A stretch of 64,000 nucleotides of DNA, from assembly GCF_009707545.1 (NCBI RefSeq), contig NZ_WLYK01000012.1, positions 92,877-156,876 of the forward strand. The letters run 5' to 3'. This DNA comes from Nakamurella alba (GTDB lineage: Bacteria; Actinomycetota; Actinomycetes; Mycobacteriales; Nakamurellaceae). The notes under the pieces were generated by a model, which worked only from the letters and a program-made list of their open reading frames with translations, was not told where the DNA came from and ran no database searches. This document shows positions 55,161-63,009 of the stretch, in pieces. Both the position numbers and the translations under genes were made by a program. Position 1 is the stretch's first letter. Each line of letters begins with the position of its first letter.

Positions 55161-55887
55161 CCTTGCGCATCGTGGTGTAGCCGCCGGCCACCAGCAACAG
55201 ACCGAGCAGTGCCGAGAAGCCGGTGATGGCAAGGATGTCGGTGTTGACGAAGAACCGCCCCACCTCCGGCCACCAGCCGCGGACCGAGACCAGCACCGCC
55301 GCAGCCAGGACCACCAGCACCAGCGACGCGGTGAACACCACCACGCCCACCATCTTCCAGCGCGCCCAGATCAGGCCGGCCCACAGGCCGAACAGGAAGG
55401 CCAGCACGAGGAACACCACGGTGGTGATCAGCACCTGGTAGAGCGGGCCGTCGGTGAACCCGGGGATGCGGAAGAAGTGGATGTTGCGACCCCAGCCGCC
55501 GGTGATGCCCTCGAGCCAGGTGCAGAAGGTCAGCAGCAGGCCGTGCCCCACCGAGAGGATGACCATGGTGAGAGCTGTTCCGGCGTAGTACTTCTTCCTG
55601 GTCAGGCCCAGCGCCATGCCGAAGGGCAGGAACTTGCCCACCGCCTGGGCACCGAGCACGACCATGAAGAAGTAGATGGTCGCCAGGGCCCCGGTGTAGT
55701 AGTTGGCATCCGGGTTCGGCGGCACCAGCGTGAAGATCACGAAGTTGACCGCGAAGATGAAGGTGAGCACGCCCCAGGTCAGCCAGGTCAGCGAGTACCG
55801 GTCGATCAGGTGCAGCCGGACGATCGAGAACGGGTTCACCCCGGGCATTCTCGCGCCCCGGAGGGCCCCTGCTGTCGCTGTGGTCAT
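55150..55887 (-). CDS. ABC transporter permease-like membrane protein (YtrA-operon type)
   Basis: This 245-residue protein has six hydrophobic helices (LTWGVLTFIFAVNFVIFTLV to ITGFSALLGLLLVAGGY). It has no known catalytic motif. It overlaps the ATPase gene by 4 bp and is the third gene of a GntR-ATPase-permease operon, a layout seen in cell-envelope-stress export systems. Confidence 0.82.
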   Translation of the reverse strand: MTTATAGALRGARMPGVNPFSIVRLHLIDRYSLTWLTWGVLTFIFAVNFVIFTLVPPNPDANYYTGALATIYFFMVVLGAQAVGKFLPFGMALGLTRKKYYAGTALTMVILSVGHGLLLTFCTWLEGITGGWGRNIHFFRIPGFTDGPLYQVLITTVVFLVLAFLFGLWAGLIWARWKMVGVVVFTASLVLVVLAAAVLVSVRGWWPEVGRFFVNTDILAITGFSALLGLLLVAGGYTTMRKVTA

Positions 55888-56804
55888 GCCGGCACCGCCT
55901 TCGTCTCGTCCCCTGCCACACCTGTCCCCGCGCCGCCCTCGGCCCCGGTCCCGGATGCCCGGACCACCAACTGCTGCAACGAGACCGGCTCGATCACGAG
56001 ATCCGCTGCCCTGGAACGGTTGCGATCCTCCCGGTCGAACGGACCGAGCACCATCACCTTGCTGCGCCCGCCCAGATCCTGTCGGTGCAGCACCTTCCGG
56101 CGCCCGACGACGTCGGCGACCGCCGCGGTCGGGCCGCTCACCGTGACCGCCCGTTCGCGCAGGTCGTCGGCGGAGCCGGCCAGCACCAGCCGTCCGTGGT
56201 CGATGACCAGCACGTCCTCCAACAGGTCACCGACCTCGTCGATCAGATGGGTGGACAGCACGACGGTGCGCGGATGCTCGGCATAGTCCGCCAGCAACCG
56301 GTCGTAGAACGTCTGCCGCGCCACGGCATCCAGCCCGAGGTAGGGTTCGTCGAACACCGTGAGTTCGGCCCGGGAGGCCAGGCCCAGCACGATCCCGACG
56401 GCCGACATCATGCCGCGGCTGAACTTCTTCACCGGCCGGTTCAGCGGCAGCTGGAAGTCGTCCACCAGCTGCGCGGCGAAGTCGGCGTCCCAGTGCGGGT
56501 GGAACCAGGACCCGGCCTCCAGCACCCTCTTGAACTTGATGTCCGGGTAGATCTGGCCCTCCCGCACCACCGACATCCGGCGCAGTACCCGCTCGTTCTC
56601 GGTCGGGTCCTCGCCGAACACCGACACCCGCCCGGACGTCCGGAACTCGTGCCCGGCCAGGATGCGCATCAGCGTGGTCTTGCCGGCGCCGTTCCGGCCG
56701 AGCAGCCCGGTGATGGTGTGCTCGCGGACCGACAGCGAGATGTCGTCGAGTGCGGTGATGCCACGGTAGCGGCGGGTCAGGTGTTCGATCTCGACCACGG
56801 CCAT
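55884..56804 (-). CDS. ABC transporter ATPase
   Basis: This 306-residue ATPase has Walker A LLGRNGAGKT, Walker B LTVFDEPYLGLD and H-loop VLSTHLIDE. Its signature is FSRGM rather than LSGGQ, as in many YtrB/CcmA-like exporters. The C-terminal 90 residues are a variable regulatory region. It is encoded with its permease and a GntR repressor. Confidence 0.92.
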   Translation of the reverse strand: MAVVEIEHLTRRYRGITALDDISLSVREHTITGLLGRNGAGKTTLMRILAGHEFRTSGRVSVFGEDPTENERVLRRMSVVREGQIYPDIKFKRVLEAGSWFHPHWDADFAAQLVDDFQLPLNRPVKKFSRGMMSAVGIVLGLASRAELTVFDEPYLGLDAVARQTFYDRLLADYAEHPRTVVLSTHLIDEVGDLLEDVLVIDHGRLVLAGSADDLRERAVTVSGPTAAVADVVGRRKVLHRQDLGGRSKVMVLGPFDREDRNRSRAADLVIEPVSLQQLVVRASGTGAEGGAGTGVAGDETKAVPA

Positions 56805-56891
56805 GACGTCCTCCTTCTCCGTTGTGGAGTCCCCCGGCCGGCGGAACGCCCGCTCCCGGTGGAACTCTCGATCAGGTCCTGTGCAGTGGTG

Positions 56892-57266
56892 TCACATACC
56901 GTTCCGGCGTCGCCGGTCGGTGTCCTCGATCAGTGCGGACAGCTCCGCCGTCCCCATGCCCAGCCGGTCGGCCTCGGTCAGCAACGGCACGATGTAGGCG
57001 TCGGCGAACTGCTCTCGCCGACCCTGCAGCAGCCGCTCCCGCGCCCCGTCGACGACGAACATGCCGACGCCGCGGCGCTTCTCGAGCAGACCCTGGTCGA
57101 CCAGGAGGTTGATCCCCTTGGCCGCCGTGGCGGGGTTGATGCGGTGGAACGAGGCGAACTCGTTGGACGACGGCACCCGGGCACCCTCGGCGAGGCTGCC
57201 CGACACGATGTCCGCCGACAACTGCTGGGCGATCTGCACGAACAAGGGCGTCCCCTCGTCCAGCAT
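56892..57266 (-). CDS. GntR-family regulator, YtrA type
   Basis: This 124-residue repressor has an N-terminal winged helix (PLFVQIAQQLSADIVSGSLA; PSSNEFASFHRINPATAAKG; LLEKRRGVGMFV) and a short 50-residue effector tail typical of the YtrA subfamily. It is likely to repress its own ABC operon in the absence of envelope stress (from family knowledge). The gap to the ATPase gene is 87 bp. Confidence 0.92.
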   Translation of the reverse strand: MLDEGTPLFVQIAQQLSADIVSGSLAEGARVPSSNEFASFHRINPATAAKGINLLVDQGLLEKRRGVGMFVVDGARERLLQGRREQFADAYIVPLLTEADRLGMGTAELSALIEDTDRRRRNGM

Positions 57267-57346
57267 GGCACCTCCCGGTCCGTCGGTTCATTACTCGACT
57301 AATGTACCCACGAACCGCGGCAACTCGCAACCCTTCCCGGAAACGG

Positions 57347-57385
57347 CGACGGCCCGGTCCCCCTGCGCGGGGAACCGGGCCGTCG
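57347..57385 (-). terminator. Terminator of the MalY-like gene
   Basis: CGACGGCCCGGTCCCC and GGGGAACCGGGCCGTCG form a 16-bp stem with one bulge and a short loop, 35 bp beyond the stop at 57420. Confidence 0.75.
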
Positions 57386-57419
57386 AAAGTTCTCGGAGTT
57401 GTGCGGTGCACCCTCCCGG

Positions 57420-58619
57420 TCAGGACGATGCGGAGAGGCGCCTGACTGCTTCTGCCATCTGCTCGACCGCTTGCTCCAGGACGTCCGCCGGCATGGCGAA
57501 GTTGAGTCGGACGAAGTCGTCGCCGATGTCGCTGCCGCACGGGCGACCGTCGGTCAGCGCGACCCCGGCCTCCCTCAGGAAGAACTCCGCTGCCGGCTCG
57601 CCCAGGCCCAGCGCCGAGCAGTCCAGCCAGGCCAGGTACGTCGCCTGTGGCCGGGACGAGGTGATCCCCGGCAGCAGTGCGGGCAACAACTCGTAGAGCC
57701 GGTCACGGTTGTGCTCCAGGCGCACCATCGTGTCGGCGAGCCAGGCACCGCCCGCGCTGTACGCGGCTGTGCTGGCGATCACCCCCAGCGTGCTGGCCCC
57801 GTGGCTGGGCATGAATCCCACCCGGTCCCAGATCTCGAGGTCGGCCGCCCCGCCGAGGATCAGCTGGGCACACTTGGTACCGGCCAGGTTCCACGCCTTG
57901 GACGTCGAGGTCACAGTGACCGTGTGCGCGGCAGCGACGCCGTCGACGGACGCGTACGGGACGTGGATCGACCCACTGAAGAGCAACGGCGCGTGCACCT
58001 CGTCCGAACAGACCCGGGCTCCGTGCCGGGCGACGATCGAGCTGAGGGCGGCGAGTTCGTCCGCGGCGCTGGTCACCCCCAGGGGGTTGTGCGGGTTGCA
58101 GAGCATCAGCATTCCGGCGCCCGCCGCGAAAGCCCGGTCGATGCCGTCCAGGTCGAGCCGGTACGTGCCCGGTCCGCCGATCATCGGCACCTCCACGACC
58201 TCCCGGCCGAGGGAGCGCGGCAGCGTGTAGAACGGCGGGTAGGCGGGCGGCGTGACGATCACCGGACTTCCCGGGGCACTGAAGTGCTCGATCGCCACCT
58301 CCATGCCCTTCAGCGCGTCGGGCACCAACACGATCCGGTCGTGATCGACCTCCCACCCGTACCGGGAACGCATCCAGCCGGCGCAGGCCTGGACCAGGGA
58401 CGATCGGGCGCTCTCCGGGAGATAGCCGAACAGGTCCTGCTCGATCGCGGTGCGCAGGGCCTGTGCGACGGCGGGGGCCGTCCCGAAGTCCGACTCCGCC
58501 ACCCAGGCACCGAGGGCGCCGGGGAACTGGGTCCACTTCAGGCTGCCGCGGCCACGCAGTTCCGCCACGGTGCCGGCCCGGGCGGTGCGGACGTCGGCCG
58601 GTCCGGACACGGTGGTCAT
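57420..58619 (-). CDS. MalY/PatB-like aminotransferase or C-S lyase
   Basis: This 399-residue fold-type I PLP enzyme carries LKWTQFPGALGAWVAESDFG (substrate end), MLCNPHNPLGV, CSDEVHAPLLF and TSTSKAWNLAGTKCAQLI with the PLP-binding Lys. MalY/PatB relatives cleave cystathionine or other cysteine S-conjugates. Some are aminotransferases. It lies directly upstream (11 bp) of nothing else on its strand except the YheO-type regulator, which precedes it. So the two are probably one transcript. Confidence 0.88.
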   Translation of the reverse strand: MTTVSGPADVRTARAGTVAELRGRGSLKWTQFPGALGAWVAESDFGTAPAVAQALRTAIEQDLFGYLPESARSSLVQACAGWMRSRYGWEVDHDRIVLVPDALKGMEVAIEHFSAPGSPVIVTPPAYPPFYTLPRSLGREVVEVPMIGGPGTYRLDLDGIDRAFAAGAGMLMLCNPHNPLGVTSAADELAALSSIVARHGARVCSDEVHAPLLFSGSIHVPYASVDGVAAAHTVTVTSTSKAWNLAGTKCAQLILGGAADLEIWDRVGFMPSHGASTLGVIASTAAYSAGGAWLADTMVRLEHNRDRLYELLPALLPGITSSRPQATYLAWLDCSALGLGEPAAEFFLREAGVALTDGRPCGSDIGDDFVRLNFAMPADVLEQAVEQMAEAVRRLSASS

Positions 58620-58630
58620 CGCCGGCCCTC

Positions 58631-59407
58631 TCACTTCGACCGGACGGCGGCGACCGGGGCGGGCCCGGCGGAACCGTCCCCGTCGTCCCCGATCTCGTTG
58701 AGGTAGTTGTAGATGGTGAAGCGGGTGACACCCAGCACCGTGGCCACCATCTGCACCGAGTCCCGCAGCATGAACATGCCCTTCTGCTTGAGAGTGCGCA
58801 CCACCTGGAGCTTGTGCTCCTTCTTCATCAGTTCCACCGGGACCGCGATGTCCCGGACCGCTCGGTGCACGAGATGGGCGGCGAGCTCGTCCAGGTCCTT
58901 GACGAAGAGTTCCTGACTGGGCTCCTCCGCCTCGTCGGAACCGGTCGGCGCGGGCAGCTCGATGACCGGGTCCGGCACCTCGTGCGGACGGACACCGCCC
59001 AGCATCATCTCGGCCACCCGGACCACCGACTGCCACGCCGAGATGTCGGTGTTGATGCACAGGGCCAGCACCCGCGCACCGTCGGCGTCCCGGACGATCA
59101 TCGTCGACGACCGCATCTTGCGACCGTCGGCCAGCTTCGTCTCGTAGCCGGTCTCGATGTCCTCCCCGGCGCCCGAGGCGATCCTCTCCAGCAGCAGGTC
59201 GGTGGCGGGGTCACCCGGCGACCGACCGGTCACGTCGCCGTGCACGGCCACGATGGAGTTCGGCAGCCGGGCGAGATCGTGCAGCACCACCTCGCTGCAC
59301 GACGGCAGGGAGCGCCCCAACGGCTCGACCAGTGCGGTGAAGACGGCCATGAGCCGTTCCGCGTCCGGCGACCTGAGCGGCTTCCGGCGTGAGATCTGAG
59401 ATGTCAT
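58631..59407 (-). CDS. YheO-type regulator (PAS-like sensor plus C-terminal HTH)
   Basis: This 258-residue protein has a YheO PAS-like sensor domain (residues about 20-135; SCSEVVLHDLARLPNSIVAV; MRSSTMIVRDADGARVLAL) and a C-terminal HTH of the DauR type (DSVQMVATVLGVTRFTIYNY). A known relative, DauR of Pseudomonas, controls D-arginine catabolism. ATG 59407 is used because upstream residues lack coding character. It is divergent from the transporter and next to an array of dyads. Confidence 0.9.
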   Translation of the reverse strand: MTSQISRRKPLRSPDAERLMAVFTALVEPLGRSLPSCSEVVLHDLARLPNSIVAVHGDVTGRSPGDPATDLLLERIASGAGEDIETGYETKLADGRKMRSSTMIVRDADGARVLALCINTDISAWQSVVRVAEMMLGGVRPHEVPDPVIELPAPTGSDEAEEPSQELFVKDLDELAAHLVHRAVRDIAVPVELMKKEHKLQVVRTLKQKGMFMLRDSVQMVATVLGVTRFTIYNYLNEIGDDGDGSAGPAPVAAVRSK

Positions 59408-59504
59408 CAACGTCCCTGGATAGGTGGTGCACGGTCCGGTGGTGGGCGACCACCCGCCGGTCACCGCATCGCGAACGGTGTTTCGGATCCTGCCCGCCGA
59501 GTGG

Positions 59505-59519
59505 TCAACAGGTTGTTGA
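59505..59519 (+). promoter_or_regulatory. Operator-like dyad 1
   Basis: TCAACAGGTTGTTGA, 6-bp perfect arms. Confidence 0.55.
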
Positions 59520-59608
59520 AATCTGCGATCGAGGTGTTGAAATCGCCTGCACTGCAGTGGGATTGGTTCCGGTATACCGATGATCGCGGGCGCTGCCAAG
59601 GCCATGGG

Positions 59609-59623
59609 TCAACGTGCCGTTGA
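59609..59623 (+). promoter_or_regulatory. Operator-like dyad 2
   Basis: TCAACGTGCCGTTGA, 5-bp perfect arms, centre 104 bp after dyad 1. Confidence 0.55.
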
Positions 59624-59640
59624 GACCTCCGTCGCATCGG

Positions 59641-59655
59641 TAAACAGACTGTTAA
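59641..59655 (+). promoter_or_regulatory. Operator-like dyad 3
   Basis: TAAACAGACTGTTAA, one mismatch, centre 32 bp after dyad 2. Confidence 0.5.
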
Positions 59656-59660
59656 CGCCG

Positions 59661-59675
59661 TCAACAGGCCATTGA
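59661..59675 (+). promoter_or_regulatory. Operator-like dyad 4
   Basis: TCAACAGGCCATTGA, outer 4 bp paired, centre 20 bp after dyad 3. Confidence 0.5.
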
Positions 59676-59908
59676 CCGTCTCCACAGCAGTGAGAGAAGA
59701 ATCGGTCCAACGAGCCGGGACCTCGCAGTCGGACTGCCTCCCGATGACTCGGAGTTGAGCTGCACAGCCCTGCTCCTGCAGGCACTCTCGTCACGCAGTG
59801 GATCCCGGGCCCCGGGATCCACCCGCCGGCGAACCAGATGGACCCCGAGAAACGGCCGCGCCGAACGGACGTGATCGGGGACGACGCCCGATCCGCCCGG
59901 AGGTGGAC

Positions 59909-60898
59909 ATGCCGCACGACCTCGACATGCCGGCGCCTGCGCGCACCGCCCCTGCCCGCCCGGAGGCGGCTGCGGACAGCAGTGACCTCGCCGCGGTGAT
60001 GGCTGCCGCCTCTCGTCCGGTGGTGCGGCGGCGTCGGCCGGGGATGTGGGTGTTGACGGCGGTGGTGGTGGTGCTGACGGTGTTCTCGGTGCTGTCGGTG
60101 GCGCGGAACCCGGCGATGGAGTGGTCGGTGGTGGGTGACTACTTCTTCTCCTCGTCGGTGCTGGAGGGGTTGTGGCTCTCGGTGTGGGTCACGGTGCTGG
60201 TGACGGTGTTGTCGCTGCTGCTGGGTGCGGTGCTGGCGGCGATGCGGCTCTCGCAGCAGCCGGTGCTGCGCGCACTGGCCTGGGGCTACGTGTGGATCTT
60301 CCGGTCGGTGCCGCTGCTGGTGCAGCTGTTGGTGTGGTTCAACATCGGCTACCTCTATCCGAAGCTGTCGTTCGGCATCCCGTGGGGTCCGACGTTCGTG
60401 GAGGCGCCGGCGCGTGAGGTGATGACCGCGGTGCTGGCGGCGCTGCTGGGGTTGACGTTGCACGAGACTGCTTATGCCACCGAGATCATCCGGGGCGGTC
60501 TGCTGTCGGTGGATGCCGGGCAGCGGGAGGCGGCGCACGCGCTGTCGCTCTCGCCGCTGTTCACCTTCACCAGGATCGTGCTGCCGCAGGCGATGCGGGC
60601 GATCCTGCCGTCGGCGGGGTCGCTGTTGGTGGGCACGTTGAAGGCGACGTCGATGTTGTCGGTGATCGCGGTGGCGGACCTGTTGTACTCGGTGCAGATC
60701 ATCTACAACCGCACCTTCCAGATCATCCCGCTGCTGACGGTGGCCTGCATCTGGTACCTGATCGTCACCTCGGTGCTCTCCGTCGGCCAATGGGGCATCG
60801 AGAAGCACTTCGCCCGAGGCACTTCCCGCTCTGTACCCGGGGGATTCATCGCCCGCTACCGAGGTTCCCGTCGTCGTACCCTGGAGGTGGAGGCATGA
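59909..60898 (+). CDS. Polar amino-acid-type ABC transporter permease
   Basis: This 329-residue HisM/GlnP-type permease has a Pro/Ala-rich N-terminal tail of about 45 residues, then five or six helices. The EAA loop reads REAAHALSLSPLFTFTRIVLPQA, and FRSVPLLVQLLVWF marks the family. ATG 59909 follows CGGAGGTG. The gene overlaps the ATPase by ATGA. Leucine TTG codons are commoner here than in the core genes. Confidence 0.93.
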   Translation: MPHDLDMPAPARTAPARPEAAADSSDLAAVMAAASRPVVRRRRPGMWVLTAVVVVLTVFSVLSVARNPAMEWSVVGDYFFSSSVLEGLWLSVWVTVLVTVLSLLLGAVLAAMRLSQQPVLRALAWGYVWIFRSVPLLVQLLVWFNIGYLYPKLSFGIPWGPTFVEAPAREVMTAVLAALLGLTLHETAYATEIIRGGLLSVDAGQREAAHALSLSPLFTFTRIVLPQAMRAILPSAGSLLVGTLKATSMLSVIAVADLLYSVQIIYNRTFQIIPLLTVACIWYLIVTSVLSVGQWGIEKHFARGTSRSVPGGFIARYRGSRRRTLEVEA

Positions 60899-61713
60899 GA
60901 GCAGCTGGAGCTGCTGCCGCACAGCTGATCCCGGGTGCCCTCGATCGCCCGGTGATCCGGATCCGGTCGTTGACCAAGTCGTTCGGTGCGTTGCAGGTGC
61001 TCAAGGGCGTCGACCTCGACGTGCACCGCGGTGAGGTGGTGTCATTGATCGGCGCGTCCGGGTCGGGGAAGTCGACGCTGTTGCGCTGCATCAACGGTCT
61101 GGAGGACCCGGAGACGGGTCTGATCGAGGTGGACGGCGCGTTGATGGGCCGGGAACTGCGCGGTGGCCGGATCCACGAGGTGTCGCCGCGGCGGGCCCGG
61201 GCGCAGCGGGCCGAGGTGGGGATGGTGTTCCAGAGCTTCCACCTGTTCGGGCACCGGACGGTGCTGGAGAACGTCATGCTTGCGCCCCGCCATGTGCGCC
61301 GGGTGTCGCGGGACGCGGCCCGGTCGGCGGCGATGGAGCAGCTGGAGCGGGTGGGGTTGGCGGACAAGGCCGGTAACTATCCGCGGCAGCTCTCCGGCGG
61401 CCAGCAGCAGCGGGTGGCGATCGCGCGGGCGCTCTGCATGCGGCCGACAGTGATGCTGTTCGACGAGCCCACGTCGGCGTTGGACCCGGAGTTGGTGGGT
61501 GAGGTGCTGGACGTGATCAAGGACATCGCCGCGGACGGCGCGACGATGATCATCGTGACCCACGAGCTGGCCTTCGCCCGGGACGTGTCCGACCAGGTCG
61601 TCTTCCTGCACCACGGCACCATCCTGGAGTCCGGCCCGCCCGAGCAGCTCTTCGGGGCCCCGCGCCACGAGCGCACCCGGGCCTTCCTGCAACGCTTCAC
61701 CGGCACCGACTGA
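60895..61713 (+). CDS. Polar amino-acid-type ABC transporter ATPase
   Basis: This 272-residue ATPase has Walker A IGASGSGKS, Q-loop VFQSFHLFGH, signature QLSGGQQQR, Walker B VMLFDEPTSALD and H-loop IVTHELAFA. It is typical of the GlnQ/HisP group. The ATG follows GGTGGAGG and overlaps the permease stop, so the pair is tightly coupled. Confidence 0.95.
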   Translation: MRAAGAAAAQLIPGALDRPVIRIRSLTKSFGALQVLKGVDLDVHRGEVVSLIGASGSGKSTLLRCINGLEDPETGLIEVDGALMGRELRGGRIHEVSPRRARAQRAEVGMVFQSFHLFGHRTVLENVMLAPRHVRRVSRDAARSAAMEQLERVGLADKAGNYPRQLSGGQQQRVAIARALCMRPTVMLFDEPTSALDPELVGEVLDVIKDIAADGATMIIVTHELAFARDVSDQVVFLHHGTILESGPPEQLFGAPRHERTRAFLQRFTGTD

Positions 61714-61847
61714 CCCTGCCGGCGCTTCGATCTCCCTTCGGACCGTCCGCCGGACATACCGACCTCTGTTGCTCCGCCGATGTTCCCGGCGACCCCGCAC
61801 GCCCCCGACACGACCGTGATCGGACCCCTTCCCCACGAGGAGTTCCC

Positions 61848-62801
61848 TTGTCTGCTGTGTCTGCTGCGCTGCGCCATCGGCGCAAGCCCGCCCTGCTCGC
61901 TCTGCTGGGAGTCACCGCACTGGTGGCGACCGCCTGCGGTTCCGACAGCTCGACGGCGTCCTCCAGCACCTCCGCTGCCACATCCGCTGCAGGTTCGGCG
62001 GTCTCGTCGGAGGCGTCGTCCGCGGGTTCCTCCCCGGCCTCGTCTGCTGGATCTTCTCCGGTGGGTGAGGCGTTGACATTGTCGGCGACGACGTACCGGG
62101 ACTGGACGCCGGCGGCGTACGAGAACGAGGCCGGTGAGCTGACCGGGTACTTCACCGAGTTGGAGACCGCCGCCGCGACCGCCGCCAACTGGACCCTGGA
62201 GTGGGACACGCCGGCGTTCGAGGCGGTCATCCCGGGTGTGCAGTCGGGGAAGTACGACCTGGGTGGCGGTGTCGACATCACCGCGGAGCGGTTGAAGGTG
62301 ATCGACATCGTGTCGGTGATCCGGGTCGGCTACACCTTCTTGACGCTGGCAGACGGCGGCGCCGAGGTCGCCGATGACACCACGGCGCTGTGCGGGGTGC
62401 GGGTCGGCGCCGTCGCGGCGCAGGCATCGCTGGAGGAGTTGGGCGAGATCTCGGACGCGTGTGTGGCCGCCGGCCAGCCGGCGGTGGAGATCTCGACGTA
62501 TGCCAATGATTCCGCCGGGCTGTTGGCGCTGAAGTCGGGCAACATCGATGTGCGGACGATCAACACGGCCGAGGGTGGCTTCTTCACGAAGTCGCAGCCG
62601 GAGTTCGCGGTGACCGGGCCGATCATCACCCAGGTCGATGCGGGGATCGCGTTCGCCAAGGGCAGCCCGCTGGCGCAGCAGTTCGCGGATGCGGTGAACA
62701 AGACGATCGAGGACGGCACGTACGCGCAGATCCTGGAGTCCTACGGGGCGCAGGAGGTCGCGATCACCAGGTCCGAGGTCAGCCCGACCCCGATGCGCTG
62801 A
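61848..62801 (+). CDS. ABC transporter substrate-binding lipoprotein
   Basis: This 317-residue family-3 solute-binding protein begins at TTG 61848, supported by GAGGAG 7 nt upstream. The signal peptide ends in lipobox ATAC, followed by a Ser/Ala linker of about 45 residues. The binding fold begins LTLSATTYRDWTPAAYENEA and includes GVQSGKYDLGGGVDITAERL, a typical amino-acid-binding pattern. It completes the transporter. The ligand is not known. Confidence 0.92.
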   Translation: MSAVSAALRHRRKPALLALLGVTALVATACGSDSSTASSSTSAATSAAGSAVSSEASSAGSSPASSAGSSPVGEALTLSATTYRDWTPAAYENEAGELTGYFTELETAAATAANWTLEWDTPAFEAVIPGVQSGKYDLGGGVDITAERLKVIDIVSVIRVGYTFLTLADGGAEVADDTTALCGVRVGAVAAQASLEELGEISDACVAAGQPAVEISTYANDSAGLLALKSGNIDVRTINTAEGGFFTKSQPEFAVTGPIITQVDAGIAFAKGSPLAQQFADAVNKTIEDGTYAQILESYGAQEVAITRSEVSPTPMR

Positions 62802-62812
62802 CCCTTCTCGCT

Positions 62813-62841
62813 CCGGCGGCCGGTCACCGGCCGGCCGCCGG
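62813..62841 (+). terminator. Terminator of the transporter operon
   Basis: CCGGCGGCCGG and CCGGCCGCCGG form a perfect 11-bp stem with a 7-nt loop, 11 bp after the binding-protein stop. Confidence 0.7.
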
Positions 62842-63009
62842 AACGCGGGCCCCGTTCGCGACACCGCGACGGCGGATCCGAGGGGGATGTGCTCGACCGC
62901 CCCTGGTCGCGACCCCCGGTCGCGATCCTGTCGCGTTCTCCCGGTCAGCGGGGTCCGTCTGCGTGAGTTCTGTTCTGCCCTGTTCAGTTTCGATGAAAGG
63001 CCTGTTGTC

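Larger units (their letters stand above)
59408..59908 (+). promoter_or_regulatory. Divergent control region with four 15-bp dyads
   Basis: These 501 bp hold no gene. Four related sites of type TCAAC-N5-GTTGA lie at 59505-59519, 59609-59623, 59641-59655 and 59661-59675. Single half-site TGTTGA is at 59535, 21 bp after the same half of site 1. CACTGCAGTG (59550-59559) is a further small palindrome. A long leader of up to 230 bp separates the last site from the permease start, which has a GGAGG ribosome site. Confidence 0.6.
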
